From Echinometra lucunter (lineage: Eukaryota > Echinodermata > Echinoidea > Camarodonta > Echinometridae): a stretch of 64,000 nt of DNA. A program made the translations under genes and the position numbers. Below, in pieces: positions 37,501 to 44,790 of this stretch. The notes below the pieces were generated by a model. That model made no database searches and had not been told where the DNA came from. It was given only the letters and a program-made list of their open reading frames with translations. How positions within the stretch are numbered: the stretch's first letter is position 1; every line of letters starts with the position of its first letter. The stretch covers positions 2,319,083 to 2,383,082 of the forward strand of contig CM057157.1 of NCBI GenBank assembly GCA_029962745.1, in the 5' to 3' direction.

Positions 37501-40500
37501 TCCTGCTTTGTCTGCTATCATTCCCTATCCCTATTATAAACTTTTTTGATCATTTATGTTATTTTTCCTTAGATTATGCCAACTACAGTGTGATCACTAA
37601 AGGGGAGTGGTTTAGTTTGATTCAGAAGATCAGTCAGTCGTTGGGTGAGATGAAGAGATACGGTGAAGTATGCAGGCTACTCAAAGATATCCTCGAGTCA
37701 AACATCTTTGAGAAAGAATTGGACAAGCCAAAGGTATGCACAAGATTGTACATGTACTGACTATTTCATTGGGCTTGTGAACCAGTGACTCCTTTACTGC
37801 TGTGCAGTGGGTACTGATCAGCTGGAAAATGCTGCATAGGTGATCAGAATGATAAGACTGGGCAATTACAAGAGCATTGCATATTATATAACACCTTAAT
37901 AGATCCCTGTCATTTGATTGGTTGTTCGATATTGATCATTTGTCCCATTGCACTATGATGTCATCATTTGTGCAATTGTGGCTCCATTTACCGTGCAATC
38001 TTGGATCCATACGATTTGCTCCATTGCACGAACGCCGAGAGCCCGGCAAACTACGTACGTAAAACGCTTGCGTTTGCAGTGAACAGCGCGCTAGCGTATA
38101 GCGTTATTGATTTATTGCGATTTGATCTATTTTTAGGCATCATATAAAACAAATAATGAATGTTTTTTTCATTCGTGCAATGGACAGAATATGTCATGAG
38201 GTGAAAGATGAAATCATTGATCCATTCAACTCGGCTGCACCTCGTTGAATAGATCATTTCATCTTTCACCTCATGAAACATTCTGTCCATTGCACTCATA
38301 AACATTCATTATTTGTATACTATCCAATGTCAGGCCTTATTGGATGGTTACCTGACATATGCTCCCGCAACAATTCTGCCGTCCAATAACAAAAGTAAGC
38401 AACTCTGTAGAATGAGTTTCCTGGTATATGAAGAAAATATGTCAATTTCTAATGTGGACATCTATGGAGTTGCTTCCTTTTGTTATGTCTGTATTTTAGA
38501 AATTGGGGGTCATGTTACCTCAATTTCTTCATCATCATGTAGAGCATACAAAAAAGTATCCCAAATCAAGAATAGGTCAATTCTGCAAAAAGAAATTGAA
38601 GTTGTTCCCTTTTGCCATGGATGATAGAATTGCTCTGGGCTTTATTTCTACATATGTGGTTAAGGTCAGAGGTGCAGTATTTTATGATAGGATGGTTGGG
38701 GTTCGGATTTGGTGTAACAGTGTTTGGTTGCATGTTAAAGTTCATTATTCAGTTAGTGTGAGAAATTGATGATTGGCCATTGTCTGCAGTCATGTGTCAT
38801 ACAAGCTAATTGGAAACGTGACTACGTCTTTTGTGACCTGTATGTAGTAGATATATATTGCAAACTTTAAACTATCTAGAAGCTTTAGGTGTATCTGCCA
38901 CTTGCAAAAAAAATGTGAGGCAGACATTTCTTCCAAATTGTTCCTTCCAACATGTCAGTCTGTCAGGTAATATGCATTATATTCTGGACTGTTATCAAAT
39001 TTTACTATTTGTAGAAAAAAACAACAACAAACAACCCACTAATACACTCTTCATTCTGATTTAGACATGTATACTCATTCAAATAACTCCTTTTCTTTAT
39101 TTGGCTGCAGGTTCAAGCATGTACTTGTACCTTGGTTGTAATAGTACAGTCTCTTTATGATCCAGAGTATTCTTTTATTTTCTTTGAATTTGATTCCTTG
39201 AATAGAAGCTGAAATTCATGCTGGTCTGTGCATCATATCTTCACAACAACTTTGAGGAAGCCTTCCATTTCATCAGAGAGTTTGTCAATAAGGTATGTGA
39301 AATTTCTGTATGTTTATTCCAATGGTTGAAGAGTATGGTCAACTCCATTTACATATATCCACCTTTAAGAATTTTTATTTGGTAAACTTTTGTTGATTTA
39401 TCCCGACCTTCTTTGTCTGACATCAACTTTGATTAGAGTTCAACTGAATTGGTAAGATTGGTCAAAGAACACTGCAATATGTTTTTTTTTTTCTTAAATC
39501 AGCTGGTTGCACAGATCAGGAGAGTATTTCGTAAAGCTATTCGTAAAGTTATGTATCACCTTATGAATGACTTGAATATGAAGCGCCATATGGGATGCCC
39601 CAAATTTTTCCTGACGTGTTTAACAAAGTGTGAAGGCATTTCCCATAATCTTCATTAAATTGTGACAAAAAATATACTTCACAAAAAAATGTTTTGTGAA
39701 CACAATAGTAATGTTAATCTGCATCAGTATATTTCACCTTTAGCTGATGCGATTTATGACTGAGAATCCCATTTGGCTTTCTACATTCAAGTCGTTCGTA
39801 AAGTCATTTATGAACAGCTTTATGAAACACCCCCTGATAATCTGAAATATGTGTGTAGTCTTAAATGAAGAGAATATTTACCAGTATACTAAGATAGATA
39901 TTTTGCAGAAAAACTGAATAGATGTAAAGTTATTTTTTCTTGTCTGAATATGCTTGTAAAATGTTAGGGAACTATCGTAGAGCAAGCTTGTAGATGGTTT
40001 GTAATTTCTTTAATCTGATCATGTAATTTTTCTTCTTTTTGATTTTTGCTAGTGGGGAGAGAAGACAAACCTGATGAACTTGTTCAGTCTAATAGTCAAC
40101 AACACCATGGGAGCCAGACATCATAAGTACTGTCTTAGACTTACTATAAGGGTGAGTTAAAGAAACTCTGCTCCAGATCCGTTTATATTACATACTCAAA
40201 CAGTGTGAAGATTAATCAGACTACTTTTAATAGAAATCTCATGTTTAGGAGAGGGAGTTAAAGTTTCATAAGCCACACTGTTTGCTTATACTCAGTGTAT
40301 ATTACAGAAATCATTTTAAAATGTAGAGAATATAAGAAATGAATGTAAGGAATATTACAAAGAAACGGGATGCTGTGACAGGGAAAAAATTAATTATTTT
40401 TTTTCCGGGGCTACTCTTTGAGCCCACCCACCCAAATATTCTACATCGTATATTACCGTTTACATTGGACCCTTTGAGAATTTCAGGGGCTCTTTTTGGC

Positions 40501-43433
40501 GTTTCGGGGGCCAATTCGCCCCGAGCCCCCGTGTATTTTTTTCCCTGTGCTGTGATGTTGCCTTTTTCATATTTCTTTGTTGGTTGGTGTGCAATGAAAT
40601 CAGTCATGCAATTTTCATATGCATATTATTTATTGTTTATTTTCTCTATTGATAAATTTTGTAGTGGTACTCAGACAGTACTCCCTTGTCTATCATCAAT
40701 GGACATAATGCATTACAGACTAGCAGCTATAAACATGCAATAGGTGAGTATATGTCTGTCATATTAGTTGGTGCTATATTATTAAGCCCGCTGCACACTA
40801 TGCGATCTGTCTATGATCCGATTTTGAAAAAACTTGTTACAGCATGTGATATGAACATTTAAACATGTAAAATGTTAATGGTCAAAGTTCCAAATAGTCG
40901 TATAAATCCTAAAATCGAATTCCGGGCTATTGCGAGCCTTCCTGTAGGAATAAAAGCGAATTCAATTCCGAATTGTAGTGACGTCATAGCAATCTTGCGA
41001 TCGGGTATGATTTGAGACCGATTTGGCCTTTACTCCTACCACAAGGCTTGCAATTCACCAAAATTTTGATTTTAGCATTCATTTCAGTATTTTGAACTGC
41101 AAATTAGATAATTTACTTGTTTGAACTTTCATATTTAATGCAAAATGCCATTTGTTCGAGAATCGGGTCACAGTCGGATCGTATAGTGTGCATTTGGCTT
41201 TAGTGTTTAAAGACATTTAGCAGATTTACCGGTCAAAGTCTTTTTAAGAGCCATTAATAGATATCAAATGTTATGTGTGATATAGTTGTACATGTAGGTT
41301 GAGTCTATATTGACCTCTGTCAGGAGAATGTTAAAAATTAATAATAATAATGGATATTTATATAGCGCATATATCCACCTAATAAGGTGCTCAAGGCGCT
41401 CCCAGTATTACCCCAGCTAAGCTAGGCTACCAAGCTCACAGCTTTCAAGGAATTCCTCCCTGCCAGTACCCATTTACACCTGGGTCTAGTGTGGCAAATG
41501 TAGATTAGTGTCTTGCCCAATTTCATTATTGCTGTGGCAGGGATTTGAACCCCGTACCTTGTGGTTCAAAGCCCGGAGACCTATCCACTGGACCACAACA
41601 TGAGAGCCAAATCCTTAGCGTATCATAGTTTGATTGATCAGATGAATTTTATAAACAGAGTGCAGTATGTGTAATGGTAAATTGCAGTTTCTCTCTTTAT
41701 ATTTACAGGAGAGTATGTGAGGGCATACTATCATGATCCTTCCAATCCATTCCTCCTGCTGTGTGTTGGTGTGTGTTTATTTGCCCTAGCAACACAGAGG
41801 TTCACTGTCAACAAAGACTCCATCATCACACAGGTAAAAACTGTTTGAAGATTCATCTCTATGGCTTTCTGAGCAGATTTTGGTGATTGTAATGATTTTG
41901 ATGATAGTGATTGTGTAGTGATGGTGATGATGGTAATGATGGTGGTGGTGATGTTGATAGTAATGATGGTGATGATGATGATATTGATAGTGTTGGTGAT
42001 GATAATGATGATGATTATGATGATATTAATTTTTATGATGACAGTGATGATGATGTGGTTATTTGTTTTATTTTCGATATACCTATAGCACGTTCATTTA
42101 TTTGATGTATGATAAAAGAGCAATGTAAATATAATGCCTTGCTCAAGGGCATAAATGCCGTGCCGGGGATCGAATTGCCGATCCTCAAGTCACTAGTAAA
42201 GTTCCTTAAACCACTGGACCACAGAACCTCCTCTTATGATGATAGTCATGATCATAGTGGTAATGGCAGTTATTTTAACAGATATGATGTTAATACTGTG
42301 TCCTAAATGTGAAATTTGCTTCAGTGTAGATTTTTATTTATTCACATGTATACTTCTTTTGTAAATATGTTTGCTTTTTATGGTTAAAGAAATTGAAATT
42401 GAATTGATATGGAATGAAGTTCAGATTTACAGATTTATTTTAGGTGGATCATTTGGCAAAAAGGCAATTCTTTTGAAAAATTTAATGGTGTATCTAAGAT
42501 GTTGGGGTGTCACAAGAAATACCATAACCTTTCACAAGAAAGAAAAAAGAAAAATGGTTGTTTTTGGTAGCAGTTGTGGTGGTAGTGCCGATGGTGATAA
42601 CAATAATGACAGTGATGGTTGTCATAGCTCCTGTATTGTGTTGTCTTTCATACAGGGCTTTTCATGTCTTCGAGCATATCAGAAGCTAAGAGGAGATACA
42701 CAGGAATCTAATTACAATATTGGAAGAGCATTACAACAAGTCTGTAAGTATGCATGTACTTCTACTCATATGATATTTTCAACATCAAAGAGTGATCAGG
42801 AACTGAGCCATTAGATAACAAAATAGTCTCTAGCATTGTCAGATTCTTATGATGAAATAAAGGTACATGTAAGTGGTTTGGGATTGGTGTTGTTTTAAAT
42901 TTGACTGCCTGCTTTGAAGGGGAAAAAATACCAAACCCACAACTGATAACAGCTTAGTATACCCCCGCCAAAGGAAGCTAGAAGGGGGTATATAGGAATC
43001 AGCGTTCGGTCGGGCAATTGGTCCATTGCAAATCTTGGGGATCAAACAACTTCCTCTTTTTTTGAGCAGTGCTCAAGAAATTTGGCATACACATTGAGGC
43101 GTTGTATTTCAGTGATATTTCTAGTTAAATTTACGTTAAGGTGTTCAATCTATTTGGCAACTATTCTTGTTTCTCAAACGGATGTGTCATTTAATGCTTG
43201 TCACTTCTTTGACTGGTTCTGTATAATCTACATTGTTTTCTCCATTTGTTTTAGCTATTGATCACCTGGCCGTACATTACTATCACAAAGCTCTTGGTTT
43301 ACCTTCTGTCATGCCTCATGATGACAGATTTGACCTTCGACCTCAGATAGCATTCAACCTGTCCCTCATCTACAGGCAAAATGGAAATCTAGAAATGGCA
43401 CAGGAGTTACTGGAGACATTCTGTGTCATCTGA
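10107..43433 (+). CDS. GTF3C3: General transcription factor 3C polypeptide 3 (TFIIIC TPR subunit), 19 exons
   Basis: Subunit of TFIIIC, which binds the A and B boxes of tRNA genes in the nucleus and recruits TFIIIB and Pol III. Exons: 10107-10199, 25782-25950, 27061-27150, 27573-27859, 28053-28167, 29985-30151, 32152-32239, 32594-32717, 33720-33913, 34712-34773, 35311-35491, 36484-36639, 37573-37733, 39206-39292, 40053-40151, 40665-40743, 41709-41833, 42656-42743, 43255-43433. All junctions are GT/AG and phases agree, giving 847 residues (human about 886). The N-terminus has LYLRGEIPFEQW, then an acidic run (residues 57-70). TPR-rich helices start at LRGLMGQAHLCFARKEHDQA, with MCMEIIRQAP and MIYEDLGDMEKSME matching the vertebrate protein. 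Later blocks include MGDLYLDVAEAYIE, WLRYAECLNSLGELAESS and a C-terminal TPR with NLSLIYRQNGNLEMAQ, ending FCVI. Exon 12 to 13 is shorter than human; a small exon could be missed there or in intron 1. Confidence 0.93.
10242..10318. repeat. Short perfect palindromes in GTF3C3 intron 1
   Basis: A 10-bp stem with a 3-base loop (CTACCGTAGT / ACTACGGTAG) lies just after exon 1, followed by an 18-bp perfect palindrome, AGATCTAACGTTAGATCT (about 10293-10310). Similar TCTAGATCTAG-rich sequence recurs at 20675-20712. No function is assigned. Confidence 0.6.
10353..10547 (+). repeat. Older repeat, left fragment (interrupted by the transposon)
   Basis: This is the reverse complement of about 20240-20445, including GGCGTTACATGGTGTTATTC, GTTTTCGGGGTATA and GAAGGCGGTTATTCTCGT. 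It stops at AGTATAG (10541-10547), the target duplicate. The sequence resumes at 17955, so 10353-10547 plus 17955-18262 was once one ~500-bp unit. Confidence 0.8.
11085..11140. promoter_or_regulatory. Octamer-like ATGCAAAT cluster in a hairpin
   Basis: Inside the transposon's 3' non-coding part, TATGCAAATTAG and TTATGCAAATGAGC form an inverted pair (TTAGCTCATT / AATGAGCTAA). Another TATGCAAATTAG lies at about 10965. POU-type binding is only a motif guess. Confidence 0.25.
11240..11520. repeat. TGACCT-rich segment of the transposon 3' region
   Basis: A TGACCTTTGACCT direct repeat at about 11285 resembles a DR1 nuclear-receptor element, and a similar ACTTTGACCCCTAAG block follows at about 11470. 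TTTATT at 11255-11260 could serve on the minus strand as the AATAAA signal of the transposase gene. Function is not established. Confidence 0.25.
12023..12308 (-). pseudogene. Tandem duplicate of the last ~90 codons of the transposase gene, decayed
   Basis: This segment repeats 12343-12618 about 320 bp downstream of the true gene end. Both copies hold CATGAGCTCCAGACAAT, GTCCAAATA, CATCAAGTCT, AAAACTCTGCCATG and GCAGTTTCAGGAAAGGGTTC on the plus strand. The duplicate has frameshifts, and the in-frame stop TAA at 12339-12341 precedes it, so it is untranslated 3' sequence now. The duplicated part is exactly the C-terminal domain that follows the second coiled coil. Confidence 0.8.
12339..17277 (-). 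CDS. hAT-like transposase with coiled coil, two exons, 1232 residues
   Basis: Exon 1 is 17184-17277 (ATG at 17277, 31 codons, GTGAGT donor, phase 1). Exon 2 is 12339-15943, with acceptor TTTTTTATCACAG; the join makes ERTCPDHWWKDPRP in frame. No internal stops. Order: N-terminal region (1-270), long coiled coil (about 271-452), RNase H-like core with TDGTT (Asp539), MTDR (Asp613), a CGKH motif (659-662) like the hAT CxxH, and AAERMF (Glu927) beside a hAT-like dimerisation stretch. Then comes a second charged helix (about 965-1025) and a C-terminal piece ending in YDNDEDLYTYPL. The D-D-CxxH-E series suits a cut-and-paste hAT-type transposase acting on the element's own ends. No BED zinc finger is visible, and the C-terminal domain is unassigned (possibly Tudor-like). 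Similar long transposase-like proteins occur in many invertebrates, from memory. Confidence 0.8.
15944..17183 (-). other. Intron of the transposase gene
   Basis: This phase-1 intron of 1240 bp has GTGAGTAAAT at the donor and TTTTTTATCACAG at the acceptor. It contains a poly-G run (about 16377-16393) and a palindrome CTGCGCATGCGCAG (about 16968-16981), the shape of an NRF-1 site, about 300 bp downstream of the start codon. Promoter use of this site is only a guess. Confidence 0.7.
17278..17954 (-). promoter_or_regulatory. 5' flank of the transposase gene within the element
   Basis: These 677 bp lie between the transposase ATG and the element terminus. They must hold any promoter the transposon carries. 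The stretch is moderately AT-rich, with CG-containing patches near 17675-17690 and 17930-17950. I see no reliable TATA box or initiator. Confidence 0.35.
17955..18262 (+). repeat. Older repeat, right fragment after the transposon
   Basis: This begins with the second AGTATAG duplicate and continues ACTGCGATCATTTTGAGATC, GTGTAGTGAATTAGCATC and ACTTTAGCACGCTAATTC. It matches the reverse complement of 19955-20240, completing the unit begun at 10353-10547. Confidence 0.8.
18263..19954. other. Spacer between the inverted repeat arms, no gene seen
   Basis: The spacer holds a (TG)n run (18271-18282), C-rich sequence (18673-18690), a (TTC)n tract (about 19528-19553), CT repeats (19616-19632) and a long G-run (19646-19675). 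Near 18833-18860 TGCCTTGCTCAAGGGCATAA is a fragment of the SINE family seen at 42125. Frames here are low complexity. Confidence 0.5.
19955..20445 (-). repeat. Uninterrupted inverted copy of the older repeat (empty-site reference)
   Basis: This is the reverse complement of 10353-10547 joined to 17955-18262. At the matching point it reads GCAGTCTAGACTGC once, a perfect 14-bp palindrome, with no element. With the interrupted copy it forms inverted arms of about 0.5 kb. A GGCGTTACATG / CATGTAACGCC hairpin lies at 20380-20420. Confidence 0.8.
20723..21490 (+). mobile_element. DNA element A of a head-to-head pair
   Basis: This 768-bp element starts TAACATCCGTGCGCAATGAG and ends with the inverted CTCATTGCGCAAGGACGTTA. 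It is non-coding. The interior is shared, inverted, with element B. The superfamily is uncertain; TA at the very ends could reflect a TA target. Confidence 0.7.
21501..22230 (-). mobile_element. DNA element B of a head-to-head pair
   Basis: This 730-bp inverted relative of element A starts TAACGTCCATACGCAATGAG and ends ACTCATTGCGCGTGGCGTTA. Only 10 bp (GGTCTAGGGC) separate the two, so together they form a near-palindrome of about 1.5 kb with diverged arms. Both have similar right flanks (GGTCTAGGGC and GATCTATGCC). Confidence 0.7.
22540..23610. repeat. Purine-rich minisatellite, period about 98 bp
   Basis: The + strand is about 85% A/G by eye, with few C or T, for over 1 kb. The marker TGAAAACAAGGAATAA recurs near 22832, 22922, 23024, 23312, 23407 and 23520, with diverged copies between. 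Long frames on the opposite strand rich in Leu, Phe and Ser are a result of this bias. Confidence 0.8.
23622..24025 (+). repeat. Two-copy tandem duplication of about 250 bp
   Basis: Copy one (23622-23820) and copy two (23885-24025) share AGTTATCTAAGTTGT, TTCAGAGTGTTGGCAGGAT, TCTGGAGTT and GACTT..AAAGTTAC in the same order. From 24025 to 24540 I see no feature. Confidence 0.6.
24540..25220 (-). pseudogene. PIF/Harbinger-type transposase relic
   Basis: From an ATG at 25220 the minus strand reads MGLLSPSQICTIFEHLNALE up to an in-frame TGA. It then continues in the same frame through NNFMRMEPQAFHELLTQIAP and LEPGLKLAITLRFLATGDTA. After a deletion and a frame change it gives SEEVLVCPDTPNGWKQVAEDF and RWNFPHCMGSID, the start of the catalytic domain (first Asp in GSID). 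The remaining acidic residues of the DDE nuclease are gone. This arrangement is typical of Harbinger nucleases; the copy is dead. It lies antisense in GTF3C3 intron 1. Confidence 0.75.
25310..25530 (-). mobile_element. Probable 5' terminal region of the Harbinger relic
   Basis: On the minus strand this begins near ATAGGGGCTTTCACACCAGG and contains repeated TTACGTAG and CTGCGTA motifs (TACGTAACTCTACG occurs twice on the + strand). GGGGCTTTCACAC is a familiar Harbinger-type terminus. No partner terminus was found on the other side, so the element is probably truncated. Confidence 0.45.
26060..26170 (-). repeat. Short LINE-like tail fragment
   Basis: TTCAAATTCAAATTTATTT followed by CACAATTTTGGATTATCATC on the + strand looks like the reverse of a retrotransposon tail. 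It lies in GTF3C3 intron 2. No coding part remains. Confidence 0.35.
28240..28730 (-). repeat. ~480-bp repeat with a CRE-bearing palindrome, copy 1
   Basis: This is an inverted copy of 47535-48015, about 93% identical by eye. Its centre has a 19-bp perfect stem, GGTACCCACTTTGACGTCA, with a 3-base loop, so two TGACGTCA (CRE) sites face each other. The ends, TTAAAGTGATTACAC and GGGTACCCCCTTTAA, suggest a short DNA element near TTAA or TTTAA, but the termini are not certain. It lies in GTF3C3 intron 5. Confidence 0.7.
29014..29458. mobile_element. hAT-type MITE
   Basis: The ends are CTGGGCTGCCAA and TTGGCAGCCCTG, the reverse of CAGGGCTGCCAA. This is a very common hAT terminus. The interior is rich in TAGGATTTTT repeats. 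The flanks are only partly alike, so the target duplication is not clear. It lies in GTF3C3 intron 5. Confidence 0.65.
30195..30560 (-). mobile_element. ~370-bp repeat family R370, copy 1
   Basis: This inverted relative of 31263-31635 and 36050-36455 contains CATAGACATATAATAAATTTAC, GATATCATTATGCGAATGGC and GATCATTTGAAGGGGCCG. It ends with TAGCTTGGCCTTCTAATGAA. In GTF3C3 intron 6. Confidence 0.65.
30560..30985 (-). repeat. LINE-like tail, minus orientation
   Basis: A TTGATTGATTGATTGATTGA block followed by TATTTATTCAAAAACCATG and AT-rich sequence has the same organisation as the other reversed tails (169, 26060). No coding sequence is recognised. Confidence 0.4.
31263..31635 (+). mobile_element. 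~370-bp repeat family R370, copy 2
   Basis: An internal inverted pair, GAAGGCCGACCTAAGCACC at about 31307 and GGTGCTTAGGTCGGCCTTC at about 31517, lies within a longer conserved unit. That unit runs from CAGGCCCATAAAGCTCAGCC to ATTTATTATGTGTCTATGG. In GTF3C3 intron 6. Confidence 0.65.
32840..33215 (-). repeat. tRNA-derived SINE
   Basis: The minus strand starts GGGAGCGAGTTGGCTCAGTC (A box) and has GTGGGTTCGAGTCCACC (B box) about 50 nt later. A tRNA-unrelated body follows. It lies in GTF3C3 intron 8. It does not fold as a functional tRNA because the acceptor stem does not pair. Confidence 0.7.
33985..34105. mobile_element. Small ~120-bp MITE
   Basis: Inverted ends AAGGGACGTTCACAA and TTGTGAAAGGAGCTT, with inner GGTTGTGCAA / TTGCACAA pairs, make almost the whole element one hairpin. 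In GTF3C3 intron 9. Confidence 0.5.
34285..34430 (+). repeat. Relative of the 48096-48268 element
   Basis: Shares GGAGAAAAGACGCTGAAATG-like, GGGAAAGACGCTAAAAGCTG and TTACTTTTGATGAGGTGCC blocks with 48096-48268. The left terminus is degraded. In GTF3C3 intron 9, upstream of a long G-run (34536-34563). Confidence 0.5.
36050..36455 (+). mobile_element. ~370-bp repeat family R370, copy 3
   Basis: Begins CAGGCCCCTAAAGCTACGCC, has GAAGGCCGACCTAAGCATCC and CCCTTCAAATGATCCGAAAG, and ends AAATTTATTATATGTCTATGG. It lies immediately upstream of GTF3C3 exon 12. Confidence 0.65.
36665..36835 (+). repeat. tRNA-derived SINE head, plus orientation
   Basis: GGTGTTGTGGTATAGTGGTT (A-box like) and GGGTTGAGGGTTCAAATCTA (B-box like) are followed by a SINE body. 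It abuts the reversed SINE at 36845. In GTF3C3 intron 12. Confidence 0.55.
36845..37148 (-). repeat. tRNA-derived SINE, minus orientation
   Basis: The minus strand opens AGGTGTTGTGGTCCAGTGGA and has GGTTTGAATCCC as B box. It ends with a TATAGCGC-type body and an (ATT)n tail. It is the same family as 41335-41605. Confidence 0.7.
37880..38310. repeat. Repeat with long near-perfect hairpin
   Basis: Arms of about 55 nt at 38172-38231 and 38242-38297 share GTGCAATGGACAGAAT and CATGAGGTGAAAGATGAAAT in inverted orientation, with a loop of about 13 nt. Upstream, CATTTGTCCCATTGCAC and CTCCATTGCACGAACG look like further copies of the terminal motif. In GTF3C3 intron 13. Confidence 0.65.
39520..39840. 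mobile_element. ~310-bp MITE, family with 46335-46610
   Basis: Imperfect inverted ends TCGTAAAGCTATTCGTAAAG and CGTAAAGTCATTTATGAACAGC, plus an ATGGGATGCC / AATCCCATTTGG internal pair. In GTF3C3 intron 14. Confidence 0.5.
40379..40547. mobile_element. 169-bp hAT MITE with perfect 8-bp target duplication
   Basis: Starts CAGGGAAAAAATTAATT and ends TTTTTTTCCCTG. TGCTGTGA flanks both sides exactly (40371-40378 and 40548-40555). CAGGG termini plus an 8-bp duplication are diagnostic of hAT. In GTF3C3 intron 15. Confidence 0.85.
40785..41199. mobile_element. 415-bp DNA element with TTA target duplication
   Basis: Inverted ends AGCCCGCTGCACACTATGCG and, reverse-complemented from the right, AGCCAAATGCACACTATACG, flanked by TTA on both sides (40782-40784 and 41200-41202). 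The 3-bp TWA duplication fits PIF/Harbinger or ISL2EU-like elements. In GTF3C3 intron 16. Confidence 0.75.
41335..41605 (-). repeat. tRNA-derived SINE, minus orientation
   Basis: On the minus strand: GTTGTGGTCCAGTGGATAGG (A box), GGTTCAAATCCC (B box), a body with GCGCTATATAAA-like sequence and a (TTA)n tail. In GTF3C3 intron 16. Confidence 0.75.
41890..42060 (+). repeat. GAT/GTGATG microsatellite
   Basis: An imperfect GATGGTGATGATGAT run, in GTF3C3 intron 17. The Asp/Gly-rich frame across it is not a gene. Confidence 0.85.
42125..42235 (-). repeat. SINE fragment
   Basis: The minus strand reads GTTCTGTGGTCCAGTGGTTT and then GGCAATTCGATCCCCGGCAC and GGCATTTATGCCCTTGAGC. A related fragment lies at about 18833. 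In GTF3C3 intron 17. Confidence 0.55.
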
Positions 43434-44017
43434 ACAAGTCAAAGGTCTTACTCACTTAGCTTTGTACATGCATCATGTACATGTATTTTGAATTAAATAT
43501 TAGAAAAAAGCATTGAAAAGAGTATGATTTACTGTTTGCCATTGAAGGAGAACAGTTTTGAGAAAATTCTTTTTTTCCCCATGTGTTATTATGCATTTGT
43601 GTTGTGTGGAGTATATTTACAACTTCACATCTGTGCTGGCCACAGAATTTGCAATATTTGGTATAATACCTTTTGACAAGGTTTATTCAGTTTTAAGTTC
43701 TGTGATGGAATTCAGCACATACATCCAAATTTACTAAGATGTGGGTCACATGATGAGATGTGCTGATTTCATTGTAATTGTGCAAATGGTAATCATCTTA
43801 TGACATTATTTCTTTTCTTTTATTAAAGTTTTTTTTAGGAGAGATTATTGCTGGCACATGTACAGTCAGTTTTCAAAACAAAGATCAACTGTCATCCTTC
43901 AATAGCATTGTGGATGCAACTTTTAACAAAAATAATCTGGATATTGTTTGTGATGGTATGCATATGAAAGATTTTCCTTAATTTAGGAATGAGTTATGAT
44001 TTGGATTAAGATCAGCT
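43434..44017. other. GTF3C3 3' UTR and flank
   Basis: AT-rich sequence follows the stop at 43431-43433. ATTAAA occurs at about 43492 and 43822 as possible poly(A) signals. No other feature is seen. Confidence 0.4.
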
Positions 44018-44790
44018 TTATTGATTCTTTTCTTTTAATTTTCTGTCATTGTGTGAAGGGAAAATTTGATGTGAATTATTAGGTTTGTATTCTTCTTGTA
44101 CAAGGCTTACACTAGCTGTGGCTTCTTGTAAGAGTTGTCTGTGAAGACGTTGTATCCTTTGTTTTAGAGTCCAGCCTTCTCCAGTAGGATCATGACCACT
44201 GTATGTACCTGTCCCTCCGCATGCTGGAGTATAGAGCTCTACATGTAGAGCATACCTCTTTCCATCACATAGCCCCAATTTTTTTTTACCAAACCTGCCA
44301 TGTTGTTTGTTTGCTAGCCTTGCTAGCTTCCCATTATCTTGAACTCTAAGGAGGGCACTCTGAACTAATTAGCATCCTTAAAAACGTTCTTGTTTCCAAT
44401 ATAAGCGACCTGCACCTTTCCCTTCTTCCTCAGCACCGTAGCTTACGAGATTCATTCCTGGGCGATCACCTTATTGTAGCGCCTTAGTGCGCATTTTGGC
44501 TCATCTGTTCTTTTCACAGCATAAACCCATTGCCTCTCCTGAGTTTTGGTGAAATTTGTGAATGAGAAATAGGCCACCCTCATTTGTTCAACCCTTACCA
44601 GGTCATACCCTTCCTTACCCCTTCTACCCATAACATATTTTGTTGAATCCTTCTTCTTCAGTAAGAATGGGAAGCAAGCAGCCTGGCTAGCTTCCAGTTA
44701 TCTTTAGCTCTGAGGAGGGCACTCTGAAGAGATGGAGGCAAGTTTTTGTACAGGACGGGAAGGTCCAGGACAGTTAGCCTGAAAAAAGTT
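44018..44790 (-). pseudogene. Coding-like remnant of unknown identity, internally duplicated
   Basis: On the minus strand an open frame of about 120 residues starts near 44365 (QSALLRVQDNGKLARLANKQ). It continues through GLCDGKRYALHVELYTPACG and EGWTLKQRIQRLHRQLLQEA to a TAA that overlaps an AATAAA at 44017-44022. A second copy of its beginning lies upstream at about 44790-44690 (VLDLPVLYKNLPPSLQSALL, then RAKDNWKLARL), followed by stops. The protein-like quality (no low complexity, good codon variety) suggests a decayed gene or an end exon of an unrecognised gene. I do not recognise the family. Confidence 0.3.
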
